64,000 bases of DNA from Pseudomonas anguilliseptica (GTDB taxonomy: Bacteria; Pseudomonadota; Gammaproteobacteria; Pseudomonadales; Pseudomonadaceae). Shown piece after piece: positions 56,621 through 64,000 of the stretch; position 1 is the stretch's first letter; each line of letters opens with the position of its first letter. Location of the stretch: the NCBI RefSeq assembly GCF_900105355.1, contig NZ_FNSC01000001.1, forward strand, positions 2,542,001 through 2,606,000, read 5' to 3'. The notes under the pieces were generated by a model. It was not told the DNA's origin. It did no database searches and saw only the letters and a list, made by a program, of their open reading frames with translations. The position numbers and the translations under genes are program-made.

Positions 56621-56711
56621 ACGGTGGGGCCTCCCGCCCAGGCCGAAGCCTGGAAACCCCACATGGCCCTCCGCAGCAAGCTGCGTGGTACGGCCGGGAG
56701 AATGTCACCGT
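56621..56711 (+). ncRNA. Candidate structured RNA after gpF
   Basis: Four nested or adjacent helices can be drawn: ACGGTG (56621-56626) with CACCGT (56706-56711), CTCCCG (56631-56636) with CGGGAG (56695-56700), CCAGGC-CGAA-GCCTGG (56638-56653), and CGCAGC-AA-GCTGCG (56672-56685). GGGG at 56626-56629 could also pair with CCCC at 56657-56660, as a pseudoknot or alternative fold. It begins 4 bases after the gpF stop. No family assigned. No open frame crosses it. Confidence 0.55.
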
Positions 56712-56861
56712 GTCACGTCTGACATCTCACTATAGCACCCAAGCCTCAGAGGAGCATGCAGCCAGCGAAAGGGGCACAGGTTATGTTTTGGTTGCGTGCC
56801 ACTTTATAGCTTGTTATTTGTTGGCCTCGACGCTCAAAACGCCAAGAAAGGAAGGCCCGGT

Positions 56862-57731
56862 ATGCCAACATTGAAAGCGGATTTTGTGAGCGATTGGCAG
56901 AGCTACCTCAGGGAATCGATGAGGGTTGCCTGGGGCGATCAGGTTGACGCAATTGCACCGAACAGTCTTCCGGGGCGTTTTTTCGATTCCCTCCGCAGGC
57001 GTATTTCGGCGGCCCCGCGGGCGCTGAACGTTTCCGACGTATTTAGCGTGCCTATTGGTTTCGAGCAGGGCTGGGCGACTTTTTCGGGAAAAATTTCTCA
57101 GGGTGGGGACCTGAATCCACACCTAAGCGGCGCGCACCAGTCGCTACTAAATCATGATGGCCTCCTTAATGACTGGGGTGTCCATCATTTTCACCTCGGG
57201 ATAAAGCTCCAGGCGAAGAAACCTCATTTGATAGAACGTACTGGGCCAGTGGTAATCGCCTATGTAAACGCCAACACGTTCTACGCCATCGGTATCTATG
57301 ACCATAAACCTGCCCCCTGGTCAAAGCTGGAAATTATTGAAGCGCTCCACCGCAATTGGCCGGAGGCTATAGAGCAATTCGTGGCTCATGGCGTCAGTGG
57401 CGCTGAACTCAGCGAGGAGCAACGGACCAATGCGCGTAAAAAAAACTACGCGGTTTTCGTCGAAGTATCAGACGGCACTGTTTATATGCCTACAGGCGGA
57501 GTCATAAGCGGGGCAGGTACTGAAATGCAAGCACAGCGCCAGGCAGACATATGGCATTCAGAAATTGAGAGACTGCAAAAGGATTGTGAAAATCAAATCA
57601 CGGCTTTTACTGATATTTTGCAGCAGTTAGGCCATGAAGCCCAAGACAGCGTCAATGCACACTTGATATTTCTTGACGATGGCTATGCCCTTTCATTTCC
57701 CCAGTACGGTGAAGTTCTTAGGATAAAGTGA
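56862..57731 (+). CDS. Unrecognised cargo protein with HHFHLG motif
   Basis: The 289-aa protein (MPTLKADFVSDWQSYLRESM onwards) has a striking DWGVHHFHLGIKL followed by ERTGPVVIAYVNANTFYAIG and a His-Asn-Trp-Pro pattern (EALHRNWPEAIEQFV). The arrangement of His residues suggests a metal or nucleotide site. The GC content is lower than in the adjoining head genes. It sits between gpF and the protease, where Mu has gene G. A defence, exclusion or toxin role is possible but unproven. Confidence 0.72.
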   Translation: MPTLKADFVSDWQSYLRESMRVAWGDQVDAIAPNSLPGRFFDSLRRRISAAPRALNVSDVFSVPIGFEQGWATFSGKISQGGDLNPHLSGAHQSLLNHDGLLNDWGVHHFHLGIKLQAKKPHLIERTGPVVIAYVNANTFYAIGIYDHKPAPWSKLEIIEALHRNWPEAIEQFVAHGVSGAELSEEQRTNARKKNYAVFVEVSDGTVYMPTGGVISGAGTEMQAQRQADIWHSEIERLQKDCENQITAFTDILQQLGHEAQDSVNAHLIFLDDGYALSFPQYGEVLRIK

Positions 57732-57792
57732 ACGGCCTCTGTTGACTCAGCTTACCGCCCCTCAAATTTAGTACTCACTTTGGTGATTTTGC

Positions 57793-58491
57793 ATGCAAGA
57801 GCGCCCACCTCAGGCCAATGAGTTCCTTGGCCTGATTAAATTCTTCCGTAACGAAGAGTTCCTGGACAAGCTGATTGCCGGGCGGATGCACTGCCAAACG
57901 CCTGAGACTTACCGCCTCAGTAAGATGGAAGGCGTATCGGACAGGGCAGAGAACTGCGTGCATTCCTGGCGCCCAACGCGCGGCGATTCGATCAATGAAG
58001 TGGTTATAAACGGCCACGCGATTCCCGCCCAGGACGTTGCCGCCATCACCATACACAACTGCGAACCCGAAGAGTCCTGGCTGCACTGCTGGTTCAGTCT
58101 GAGAATGCCAGGAGACTCGGAATCGGTGGAGTCGTTGAATAGTGATCTGAAACGGATGAAGGAACACTTCGGGGACCACTATGCATTTATTATCAACAAG
58201 GACCTTAGGCCGTTCCTGAGTCTGCTGCAGGATGTTTCCAGTAAGCGGGTCTGGGCCGGCGAGGTGGCATACACCGAGGACGTTACCCAGTGGGGCCTTA
58301 GCTGCAAATCCCCGGCCTATGCCTATCAGCGTGAATACCGCTTTGGCTTTGGGGCCTGCAGGATCAGCGCGGTTGAGCCTTATATATTCGATCACCCCGA
58401 TGGCTTTGCGCACCTGATCCTCAAGAACCCAGAATTTGTTATGAAGAATGACCAGGACGGTAGCGTGTTGCTTGACCTTGGGGCGGTTTAA
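57793..58491 (+). CDS. Unrecognised cargo protein
   Basis: The 232-aa protein (MQERPPQANEFLGLIKFFRN onwards) contains LIAGRMHCQTPETYRLSKME and SDRAENCVHSW, then SPAYAYQREYRFGFGACRIS. The layout recalls DUF2971-like small enzymes of unknown role, without a secure match. Second gene of the cargo block. Confidence 0.68.
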   Translation: MQERPPQANEFLGLIKFFRNEEFLDKLIAGRMHCQTPETYRLSKMEGVSDRAENCVHSWRPTRGDSINEVVINGHAIPAQDVAAITIHNCEPEESWLHCWFSLRMPGDSESVESLNSDLKRMKEHFGDHYAFIINKDLRPFLSLLQDVSSKRVWAGEVAYTEDVTQWGLSCKSPAYAYQREYRFGFGACRISAVEPYIFDHPDGFAHLILKNPEFVMKNDQDGSVLLDLGAV

Positions 58492-58624
58492 CAGTGGTCG
58501 CCTAGAAGGCCGCTGGCTGCATTTTTACCTGGGGAGTGCTGTCGCTCTCGTGGTTGTGGTGGATCGATGCATCTAACGCCGGTCTAACGCCCTTGTAGGG
58601 TATTTCAGGCGCAGATTAGGGCGG

Positions 58625-59362
58625 GTGGAAATGAATGTGCAGAGAATGTGGCGCAAAGAAAGCCGCAAAAGAATCAAAAACCAATTTAGGTGTGAGCGGG
58701 TCAATCGAAATTGGCCACTCCATGCACAGCGAGTAATCGACGTTTTTAGAGAGGTTCAGGATAGGGGGCGCAACCATGGTGTGCGCTTGTTCGTGATTGA
58801 CTCTGATGAAGGGTTTCGTCATTCGCATGACGAACTTGGATTACCGCTAGGGAAATTTCTGCTGGGTACGACTTACGTGGGGCTTCAGTTCGCGCCTCAA
58901 AGTACTGGAACCGGAGTTTTAGAGCGTACGGAGGAAGGCACTACAAGAACAATCACCGTGGAACGTGGCGCAAAGCTAATAGTGTGCCACTCCCCAGATC
59001 AAGGGCTGGTAGAGGTTCATTTTGAATCGCCAGTAATCGATGGAGAGAATGAGGAACAAGAGCCGCTGCTTTTTACACACACGTACAACACCGACGATAT
59101 AACCCGTGATTGGGTAATGCGGCTTGTGCCTAGCTTCTTTACGTTTAATCGTGTTGAAAGCCTGCTTGATCACCCTAGTGTGCTCGACCGTATGCGCGTG
59201 CGCTGGTGGAAATTCACGGATGTCCGGAATCAGCGCGGTTATCTCGACAAACTTCAGCATGTGCTTACACCCTGGGAACTGCTTGTTATTGGGGCTACCG
59301 CCGCTCCTGTGCTGTGGCTCCTTAGTTGGCTATGGAAGGTACTGAACCCCTTCAATCTATAA
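58625..59362 (+). CDS. Unrecognised cargo protein with C-terminal membrane anchor
   Basis: The 245-aa protein has a basic N-terminus (MWRKESRKRIKNQFRCERVN), a beta-rich middle and a C-terminal helix LLVIGATAAPVLWLLSWLWK that looks like a tail anchor. The start is GTG 58625 or ATG 58631. Lower GC than its neighbours. A membrane protein expressed from a prophage head operon would fit superinfection exclusion, but that is inference. Confidence 0.65.
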   Translation: MEMNVQRMWRKESRKRIKNQFRCERVNRNWPLHAQRVIDVFREVQDRGRNHGVRLFVIDSDEGFRHSHDELGLPLGKFLLGTTYVGLQFAPQSTGTGVLERTEEGTTRTITVERGAKLIVCHSPDQGLVEVHFESPVIDGENEEQEPLLFTHTYNTDDITRDWVMRLVPSFFTFNRVESLLDHPSVLDRMRVRWWKFTDVRNQRGYLDKLQHVLTPWELLVIGATAAPVLWLLSWLWKVLNPFNL

Positions 59363-59371
59363 CCCCACCCT

Positions 59372-59395
59372 CATGCCGCCGAAACTGGCGGCATG
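59372..59395 (+). promoter_or_regulatory. Start-codon hairpin motif, copy 2
   Basis: CATGCCGCC, six-base loop, GGCGGCATG: a perfect 9-bp stem whose last three bases are the ATG of the protease gene. It matches copy 1 (49537-49560). It may control translation or be a site read as DNA. Confidence 0.62.
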
Positions 59396-60457
59396 AAGAA
59401 AAACGCCCCCACCCCAACAACCGCCATCGCCGCCTGTACCTTTGAGATACAGGCAGCGGGCGCGGCCATCCAGCTTTTCCCGGCCGGGGCCTTCAAGGCC
59501 CGCGATGGCCGCCCCAATGATGTAGCGACCGGGCACTGGCTCATGGACGCCACCATCGCCGCCCAGGTGATGGCCAAGGCCGCCGCCCGAGCTACTGACT
59601 TTGTCATCGACTACGAGCACCAGACGCTCAACAGCGAGAACAACGGCCTTCCCGCGCCTGCCGCTGGCTGGGTCAAGGGCATTGGGCTTGAGTGGCGCGA
59701 TGGCCAGGGCCAGTTCTGTACCGAGCCTGATTGGACGGCCAAGGCCTCCAACTACATAGAGTCCCGCGAATACCGCTACCTAAGCCCGGTCTTCACCTAC
59801 GACACCCGCACGGGTGCCGTCCTGGAGCTGCTGCATGTCGGCCTCACCAATTACCCCGCACTCGACGGCATGGAATCCCTGCCGGCGCGGGCGGCTGCGC
59901 GTTTCACCCTGGCCGACCCGGCCGCCCCATCTACAAAGGAGAACCACGGTGTGGATAAAGCCGCATTGATTGCACTGCTGGGCCTGTCCTCGGACGCCAG
60001 CGAAGAAGACATCCAAACCGCCCTCACTGGCCTCCAGGCCGACGCGGGCAAAGTCCAGGAACTGCAAACGGCTCTGGCCGCTGCCAAAAACCAAGCCGTT
60101 GACCCGGCCAAGTTCGTGGCCGTGGCCGTGGTTGAGGAATTGAAAGCGGACATCGTCGCGCTCAAGGCCACCCAGGTTGGTGGCGAAGTTGAAACCCTGG
60201 TGACTGCCGGCCTGGCCGATGGCCGCCTGCTACCAGCCCAGGAGTCCTGGGCGCGTGAGCTGGGCAAGAGCAACACCGCCGCGCTCAAAACCTACCTGGA
60301 GCAACCCCCCGCCATTGCCGCGCTCAAGGGTCAGCAGACCCGTGAACGTAAGGTAGAAACCCCGACCACTGTCGACCAGTTGGACGCCGAGGCCCAGGCG
60401 GTATGCAAAGCCATGGGCACTGATCCGGCCGACTACCTCGCCACCCTGAAAGCCTAG
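59393..60457 (+). CDS. Head maturation protease (Mu gpI-like)
   Basis: The 354-aa protein contains RDGRPNDVATGHWLMDATIA, DFVIDYEHQTLNSENNGLPA (catalytic-region His) and YLSPVFTYDTRTGAVLELLH, as in the Mu I/U35 protease. The C-terminal half is a scaffold, which is also made separately from an internal start. The start codon is inside a hairpin. Confidence 0.9.
   Translation: MKKNAPTPTTAIAACTFEIQAAGAAIQLFPAGAFKARDGRPNDVATGHWLMDATIAAQVMAKAAARATDFVIDYEHQTLNSENNGLPAPAAGWVKGIGLEWRDGQGQFCTEPDWTAKASNYIESREYRYLSPVFTYDTRTGAVLELLHVGLTNYPALDGMESLPARAAARFTLADPAAPSTKENHGVDKAALIALLGLSSDASEEDIQTALTGLQADAGKVQELQTALAAAKNQAVDPAKFVAVAVVEELKADIVALKATQVGGEVETLVTAGLADGRLLPAQESWARELGKSNTAALKTYLEQPPAIAALKGQQTRERKVETPTTVDQLDAEAQAVCKAMGTDPADYLATLKA
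59951..60457 (+). CDS. Scaffold protein (Mu gpZ-like), in-frame internal start
   Basis: Within the protease gene AAAGGAG lies 9 bases before an in-frame GTG (59951), giving a 168-aa protein VDKAALIALLGLSSDASEED onwards. In Mu the scaffold Z is made by such internal initiation in I, and the sequence here supports the same. Confidence 0.7.
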   Translation: MDKAALIALLGLSSDASEEDIQTALTGLQADAGKVQELQTALAAAKNQAVDPAKFVAVAVVEELKADIVALKATQVGGEVETLVTAGLADGRLLPAQESWARELGKSNTAALKTYLEQPPAIAALKGQQTRERKVETPTTVDQLDAEAQAVCKAMGTDPADYLATLKA

Positions 60458-60465
60458 GAGCCCAC

Positions 60466-60864
60466 ATGACAGCTCTTAACCGTGACCGCAACACAGCCTT
60501 GAAAACCGCCCAGATCATCGGCGTGCCCGCCGCAGCTAATGCCAAGGTCTATGCCGGTGCCATCGTGGTCGCTAACGCCGCAGGCTTTGGCGCGCCTGGT
60601 AGCACGGCAACCACGCTGACCTACCTCGGCCGCGCCGAAGAGTCGGTGGATAACACGGGTGGTGCCAACGGTGCCGCTCAAATCCTGGTGCGCCGACTCT
60701 GTGCGTTCAAGTGGGCCAATGACGGCTCTATCACCCAGGCCCACCAGGGCAAAACCGCCTACATCGTTGACGACCAAACCCTGGCCGCCACCGATGGCAC
60801 CGGCACCCGCTCGGCCGCTGGCCGCATCGTCGGCATCGAGTCCGACGGCGTCTGGATCGAATAA
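60466..60864 (+). CDS. Capsid cement/decoration-like protein
   Basis: The 132-aa protein (MTALNRDRNTALKTAQIIGV, then KTAYIVDDQTLAATDGTGTR) is beta-rich and lies between scaffold and major head protein. The family (DUF2190-like decoration) is by position and composition. Confidence 0.7.
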   Translation: MTALNRDRNTALKTAQIIGVPAAANAKVYAGAIVVANAAGFGAPGSTATTLTYLGRAEESVDNTGGANGAAQILVRRLCAFKWANDGSITQAHQGKTAYIVDDQTLAATDGTGTRSAAGRIVGIESDGVWIE

Positions 60865-60878
60865 GGAGATACCTGAAT

Positions 60879-61787
60879 ATGCTTATCAACAAGGCAAGTC
60901 TTACCGCCGTGTTCATTTCGTTGAAGACGAGCTTCAACAAAGCCTTCACGTCGGCCCCAAGCACCTGGCAGAAGATCGCCATGGAGGTTCCGTCCAACAG
61001 CGGACAGAACGATTACACCTGGTTGAGCAACTTTCCGAAGATGCGCCGCTGGATCGGGGTCAAGGTTGTCAAGGCCCTGGAAGCCTACAAGTATGTGGTG
61101 GCCAACGAAGACTTCGAGGCCACAGTGGAAGTCGACCGCAACCACATCGAAGACGACCAGCTGGGCATCTACCTGCCCCAAGCTCAGATGGCCGGCTTCT
61201 CGGCCGCGCAATTGCCGGATGAGCTGGTGTATGAAGCGGTCAACGGTGGCTTTACCAAGCTCTGCTATGACGGCCAGTACTTCTTCGACACCGACCACCC
61301 GGTGGGCAACGCCTCGGTTAGCAACAAGATCACGGCGGTGCTTTCCAACGCCAGCCTAGCCGCTGCACAAGCCGGCTATGGCCTGGCGCGTACCGGCATG
61401 AAGAAGTTCAAGGACGAAGAAGGCCGCTCCCTGAACATCACGCCCACCGTGCTGGTGGTTGGCCCAGCCCTGGAAGACATCGCCAAAGCGCTACTGACCA
61501 ACGCCAAGTTGGCCGACGACAAGCCTAACCCTTATGTGGGTACGGCTGAGCTGCTGGTCGATGGCCGTATCGAGTCCGACACCGCCTGGTTCCTCCTGGA
61601 TACCAGCAAGCCGGTCAAACCGTTCGTGTACCAGCCGCGCAAGAAGCCGGTGTTTGTCTCGCAGACCAACCCCGAAGCCGAGGACGTGTTCAACCTGAAG
61701 AAGTACAAGTTCGGCGCAGAAGCACGCGCTGCAGCGGGTTACGGCTTCTGGCAGCTCGCCTTTGGTTCCACCGGCACTGGCGCATAA
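60879..61787 (+). CDS. Major head subunit (Mu gpT-like)
   Basis: The 302-aa protein has NKASLTAVFISLKTSFNKAF, YDGQYFFDTDHPVGNASVSN and KKYKFGAEARAAAGYGFWQL, the gpT family. It builds the icosahedral head. The length is standard. Confidence 0.94.
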   Translation: MLINKASLTAVFISLKTSFNKAFTSAPSTWQKIAMEVPSNSGQNDYTWLSNFPKMRRWIGVKVVKALEAYKYVVANEDFEATVEVDRNHIEDDQLGIYLPQAQMAGFSAAQLPDELVYEAVNGGFTKLCYDGQYFFDTDHPVGNASVSNKITAVLSNASLAAAQAGYGLARTGMKKFKDEEGRSLNITPTVLVVGPALEDIAKALLTNAKLADDKPNPYVGTAELLVDGRIESDTAWFLLDTSKPVKPFVYQPRKKPVFVSQTNPEAEDVFNLKKYKFGAEARAAAGYGFWQLAFGSTGTGA

Positions 61788-61799
61788 GGGGGCACTGTC

Positions 61800-62159
61800 A
61801 TGAGTAAACTAGCCACCCCTAAGCCGGCTGCAAAACCGGCAGGCACCAAGCCAGCGGCCAAGTCGAAAACTCCCAATATGGTTGACGGCATCTTTGTCCG
61901 CAGCCTGCCGGAGCGTTTCCGCCGCGCTGGCTTCGACTTCAACCGTGAAGGCTTCGGCCTGATCCTGGCTGACCTGAGCAAAGAGCAGCTCAAGGCAATC
62001 GAAGGCGAGCCCATGCTCAGCGTGCAGCACGTCGAGATTCCGGCCACGGCCGCTGACGATGCCGCCTTGGCTGACCTGGCGGACGATGAAACCGACAGTG
62101 CCAAAGGTGGTGCAAATACGCCGCCTGCCAGCACTGAAACACCACCGCCTGCGGTGTAA
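61800..62159 (+). CDS. HI1506-related Mu-like prophage protein
   Basis: The 119-aa protein has a Lys/Pro/Ala-rich head (KPAAKPAGTKPAAKSKTP) and FRRAGFDFNREGFGLILADL, as in the Mu gp35/HI1506 group. It is followed closely by gp36-like. Confidence 0.75.
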   Translation: MSKLATPKPAAKPAGTKPAAKSKTPNMVDGIFVRSLPERFRRAGFDFNREGFGLILADLSKEQLKAIEGEPMLSVQHVEIPATAADDAALADLADDETDSAKGGANTPPASTETPPPAV

Positions 62160-62163
62160 GGCC

Positions 62164-62322
62164 ATGGAATACGCCAAGGCCGAGCTGCAGCGCTCTGCAG
62201 AAATCGCCGAACACAACGCGCCCATCAGCGCGGCCGAGGGCAACCACGCCCAGGCCGCGCTGCAGGAAGCCGTTGCCCATGATTGCCGCGAGGCCATCAC
62301 CCAACTGGAGGAAAGCGCCTGA
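62164..62322 (+). CDS. Small unrecognised prophage protein
   Basis: A 52-aa helical protein from ATG 62164 (MEYAKAELQRSAEIAEHNAP onwards). It overlaps the next start by one base (TGATG). Probably real by operon spacing. Confidence 0.5.
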   Translation: MEYAKAELQRSAEIAEHNAPISAAEGNHAQAALQEAVAHDCREAITQLEESA

Positions 62323-62579
62323 TGTACGCCAGCGCCGTTCAACTACTCGCCCGCTATAGCGCCGATGAAATCGCCCAGCGCGCCGATGCCAGCATTCCGC
62401 CCCTGGTTTATGGCGAACTGCTGACCAAGGCCGCCATGGGTGCTGATCTGTCGGACTACAGCGCCGAGGAACAGGCCGCCGCTGGTGCAGCGCCTGTTCA
62501 AGGCCATGCAGCAGATGGGGGCCAACCCCCAGCCGCTGCTCCAGGACATTGCCTTCCTGGGCGAGAACAGCACCCGTGA
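62322..62579 (+). CDS. Mu gp36-like (DUF1320) protein, truncated
   Basis: The first 54 codons (MYASAVQLLARYSADEIAQR to DLSDYSAEEQAAA) are the DUF1320 N-terminus. The rest of that family (about 85 residues with an IDGYL-type motif and LARY) is absent. Past AEEQAAA the frame runs over the gpG gene's DNA out of frame and stops. A deletion between gp36 and gpG explains this. Confidence 0.65.
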   Translation: MYASAVQLLARYSADEIAQRADASIPPLVYGELLTKAAMGADLSDYSAEEQAAAGAAPVQGHAADGGQPPAAAPGHCLPGREQHP

Positions 62580-62958
62580 GCGTTTTAGCACCCAGGTCGG
62601 CCCGGACGGCCAGCGCTGGAAGCCAAGCCTGCGGGCGCAGTTGAACGGCGGCAAAACCCTGACCAAGGACGGCCACCTGGGCGACTCCATCACCAGCCGC
62701 GCTGACAAGAGCGCAGCTGAGTGGGGCACCAACCGCATCTACGCAGCTATCCACCAGTTTGGCGGCGTGATCAAAGCCAAGGCTGGCGGCTACCTGCGCT
62801 TTGCAATTCCGGGCGTTGGCCACGTCAGCAAACGCCAGGTCACCATCGACGCCCGGCCTTACCTAGGCCTGTCTGCAGAAGATGAGCAGGACATTCTCGC
62901 CCTGGTCAGCGACCACATCAGCAACCTGGTGCGCCGTAATGCACCTGGGAGGGCCTGA
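62440..62958 (+). CDS. Virion morphogenesis protein (Mu gpG-like), N-terminus altered
   Basis: From about LVQRLFKAMQQMGANPQPLL the frame follows the phage virion morphogenesis family: STRERFSTQVGPDGQRWKPS, IYAAIHQFGGVIKAKAGGYL and VTIDARPYLGLSAEDEQDIL. The preceding 15 codons from ATG 62440 come from gp36 DNA read in another frame. The natural start is missing. A product could still be made from GTG or ATG codons nearby. Confidence 0.75.
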   Translation: MLICRTTAPRNRPPLVQRLFKAMQQMGANPQPLLQDIAFLGENSTRERFSTQVGPDGQRWKPSLRAQLNGGKTLTKDGHLGDSITSRADKSAAEWGTNRIYAAIHQFGGVIKAKAGGYLRFAIPGVGHVSKRQVTIDARPYLGLSAEDEQDILALVSDHISNLVRRNAPGRA

Positions 62959-63545
62959 TGCTCGGTGACCTGGAAAGCGAACTGATCGCACTGATCAAGG
63001 ACAGCCCGTTAGGCAAGAGGTTAAAGACCGTCGACAGCCTGCCGGACACCCCAGACAAGGACGTTATCAAGCGCTGGGGCCTGGACGCCCCGGCGGCCTA
63101 CTTGGTCGCCATGGACGGCTCTATTACCCAGGCCATTGCCACCCCGCAGTTTGTGGTGGTGCTAGTGGCCCGTAACGCCCGTGGCCACCAGGCCGAGCGG
63201 CGCGGCGACGGCAAAGCCGTCGGCCTGTACGAAATGATCGAGGCCTGCATAGCCGAACTGCACGGCGGACAGACCGACAGTGCCAGCTGGCAAGTCACCC
63301 GTTACCAGTTTCAGCAGGAAGCCGAGCTACGCAACCAGGGCTTATGCGCCGCCCTGGTGCTGATCCAGGCCGATGTCGACCCGCCACAGAAAGACAGCGT
63401 GAACCTGGGCGACTTCCTGGAGTTCCACGCGGATTACGACCTGGAGCCACTCACCCCGAGCGAGCGCCAGCGCTGGCTGGACGAAAACCACGACGCACCC
63501 GCGCCGGACATGCAATCGCACATCAACCCGCAGGAGGGTACATGA
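62958..63545 (+). CDS. Mu gp37-like (DUF1834) protein
   Basis: The 195-aa protein, MLGDLESELIALIKDSPLGK to HINPQEGT, is the tail-connector gp37 family, with AAYLVAMDGSITQAIATPQF and GLYEMIEACIAELHGGQ. It overlaps the next gene by 4 bp. Confidence 0.82.
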   Translation: MLGDLESELIALIKDSPLGKRLKTVDSLPDTPDKDVIKRWGLDAPAAYLVAMDGSITQAIATPQFVVVLVARNARGHQAERRGDGKAVGLYEMIEACIAELHGGQTDSASWQVTRYQFQQEAELRNQGLCAALVLIQADVDPPQKDSVNLGDFLEFHADYDLEPLTPSERQRWLDENHDAPAPDMQSHINPQEGT

Positions 63546-63748
63546 GCAAACCCGTCTACCTGGTTCCCGTAGGGGAACTCCTGGTGCGCCACCCGCAGGG
63601 CGGCTACCTCCCGGCCGAGGGCGACCACGTTGTCCTGGATATCTACTGGCGTCGCCGAATGGCGGACAAGTCCGTGGTCAAGGGCACCCCGCCAAAAACC
63701 GTAACCGCCAAGCCAGCTGCTGAAAAACCAGCGGCCGCCAAGGAGTAA
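63542..63748 (+). CDS. Mu gp38-like (DUF2635) protein
   Basis: The 68-aa protein has LVPVGELLVRHPQGGYLPAE and DIYWRRRMADKSV, the DUF2635 family, found ahead of the tail sheath in Mu-like phages. It has a Lys/Ala/Pro-rich tail. Confidence 0.82.
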   Translation: MSKPVYLVPVGELLVRHPQGGYLPAEGDHVVLDIYWRRRMADKSVVKGTPPKTVTAKPAAEKPAAAKE

Positions 63749-63751
63749 CCC

Positions 63752-64000
63752 ATGGCTGAGAATGTGAGCTTTAACGAAGTCCCGGACAACATCCGGGTGC
63801 CGGGTATCTACCTGGAAATTGACCCGAGCAAGGCCGCTGGCGGCGGTACTGTCATGGAGTGCCGCTTGCTCCTGGTTGGCCAGCGCTTGGCCGCAGGTAT
63901 TGTGGCCCCGCTAACTCCAGTGCGCCTGGGTAGCCAGGCCGCAGACCAGGCGGCTCAAGCCTTTGGCCAGGGCAGTATGCTGCATGGCATGGCCGCTGCA
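63752..64000 (+). CDS. Tail sheath protein (Mu gpL-like), 5' part
   Basis: From ATG 63752 (AAGGAG upstream) the frame is MAENVSFNEVPDNIRVPGIY, then LEIDPSKAAGGGTVMECRLL and GSQAADQAAQAFGQGSMLHG, as in Mu gpL, the contractile tail sheath. It runs off the window. Confidence 0.88.
   Translation, partial: MAENVSFNEVPDNIRVPGIYLEIDPSKAAGGGTVMECRLLLVGQRLAAGIVAPLTPVRLGSQAADQAAQAFGQGSMLHGMAAA

Larger units (their letters stand above)
37376..64000 (+). mobile_element. Mu-like transposable prophage, right end beyond the window
   Basis: The gene order repressor, Ner-like, MuA, MuB, early genes, GemA, Mor, lysis, gp26-gp30, I/Z, T, gp36-38, L follows Mu and the Pseudomonas phages of the B3/D3112 kind. 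The left end is proposed at TG 37376. Three IS copies inside it (two IS630-family, one IS5-family) and at least one deletion have damaged it. Confidence 0.93.

Noticed and set aside
56621..56711. Assignment of the structured RNA to twister, hammerhead or HDV-like ribozymes
   Set aside because: The conserved core bases of these classes are not visible. Only helices can be supported.

Overview
The window reads as a high-GC gammaproteobacterial chromosome, almost certainly Pseudomonas. After one inversion is undone, the run ppa, mtfA, GNAT, eutC, eutB, eat, exaC, eatR-like regulator, mpl, ubiX matches, from memory, the order of P. aeruginosa PAO1 around PA4019-PA4031. The right 27 kb is a Mu-like transposable prophage.

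Left part (1-8.8 kb). It holds an outer-membrane efflux lipoprotein (cut by the window edge), a doubly broken DUF418 membrane-protein gene, and a small outer-membrane protein gene flanked by imperfect 200-bp direct repeats. An RstA/RstB-like two-component pair follows. Next comes a mobile-gene graveyard: a tyrosine-recombinase fragment, then the orphan C-terminal tip of an Rhs toxin with an HExxH metalloprotease domain, interrupted by an IS30-family element, and its frameshifted lipoprotein immunity candidate.

Ethanolamine region (8.8-25.8 kb). Two near-identical 1192-bp IS5-family copies in opposite orientation bracket a segment carrying the C-terminal part of eutB, eutC, a GNAT enzyme, a degenerate phosphatase/kinase, mtfA and ppa. 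The first 61 codons of eutB lie on the other strand beyond the second IS. The 4-bp target duplications pair diagonally (TTAG with TTAG, CTAG with CTAG), which is the signature of an inversion between the two IS copies. Outside the inversion, eat (permease) and exaC (aldehyde dehydrogenase) remain, with a good sigma-54 promoter and a divergent enhancer-binding regulator. Ethanolamine uptake and acetaldehyde oxidation are therefore intact on paper, but the ammonia-lyase is broken.

Core housekeeping block (23.3-37.4 kb). Genes include mpl, ubiX, a YceK-type lipoprotein, a periplasmic-sensor GGDEF/EAL protein, two SAM methyltransferases, a MORN-repeat C13-protease lipoprotein, a MaoC dehydratase, a CidA/LrgB pair, a Lon-N-like protein, a DedA-PAP2 membrane fusion and a 3-methyladenine glycosylase.

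Mu-like prophage (about 37376 to beyond 64000). Order: repressor and an array of ATCCGATT operators, Ner-like protein, MuA (split by an IS630-family element), MuB, small early genes (partly deleted at a third IS5 copy), GemA, Mor, a secreted protein split by a second IS630 copy, endolysin, nested Rz/Rz1 spanins, gp26-gp30-like DNA-packaging and head genes, a structured intergenic RNA candidate and three unrecognised cargo genes, protease/scaffold, head proteins, and tail genes running off the window. The MuA interruption, the early-region deletion and an apparent gp36-gpG fusion suggest the prophage cannot transpose on its own. The cargo block and the adjacent structured RNA are the part of the window least explained by known families.
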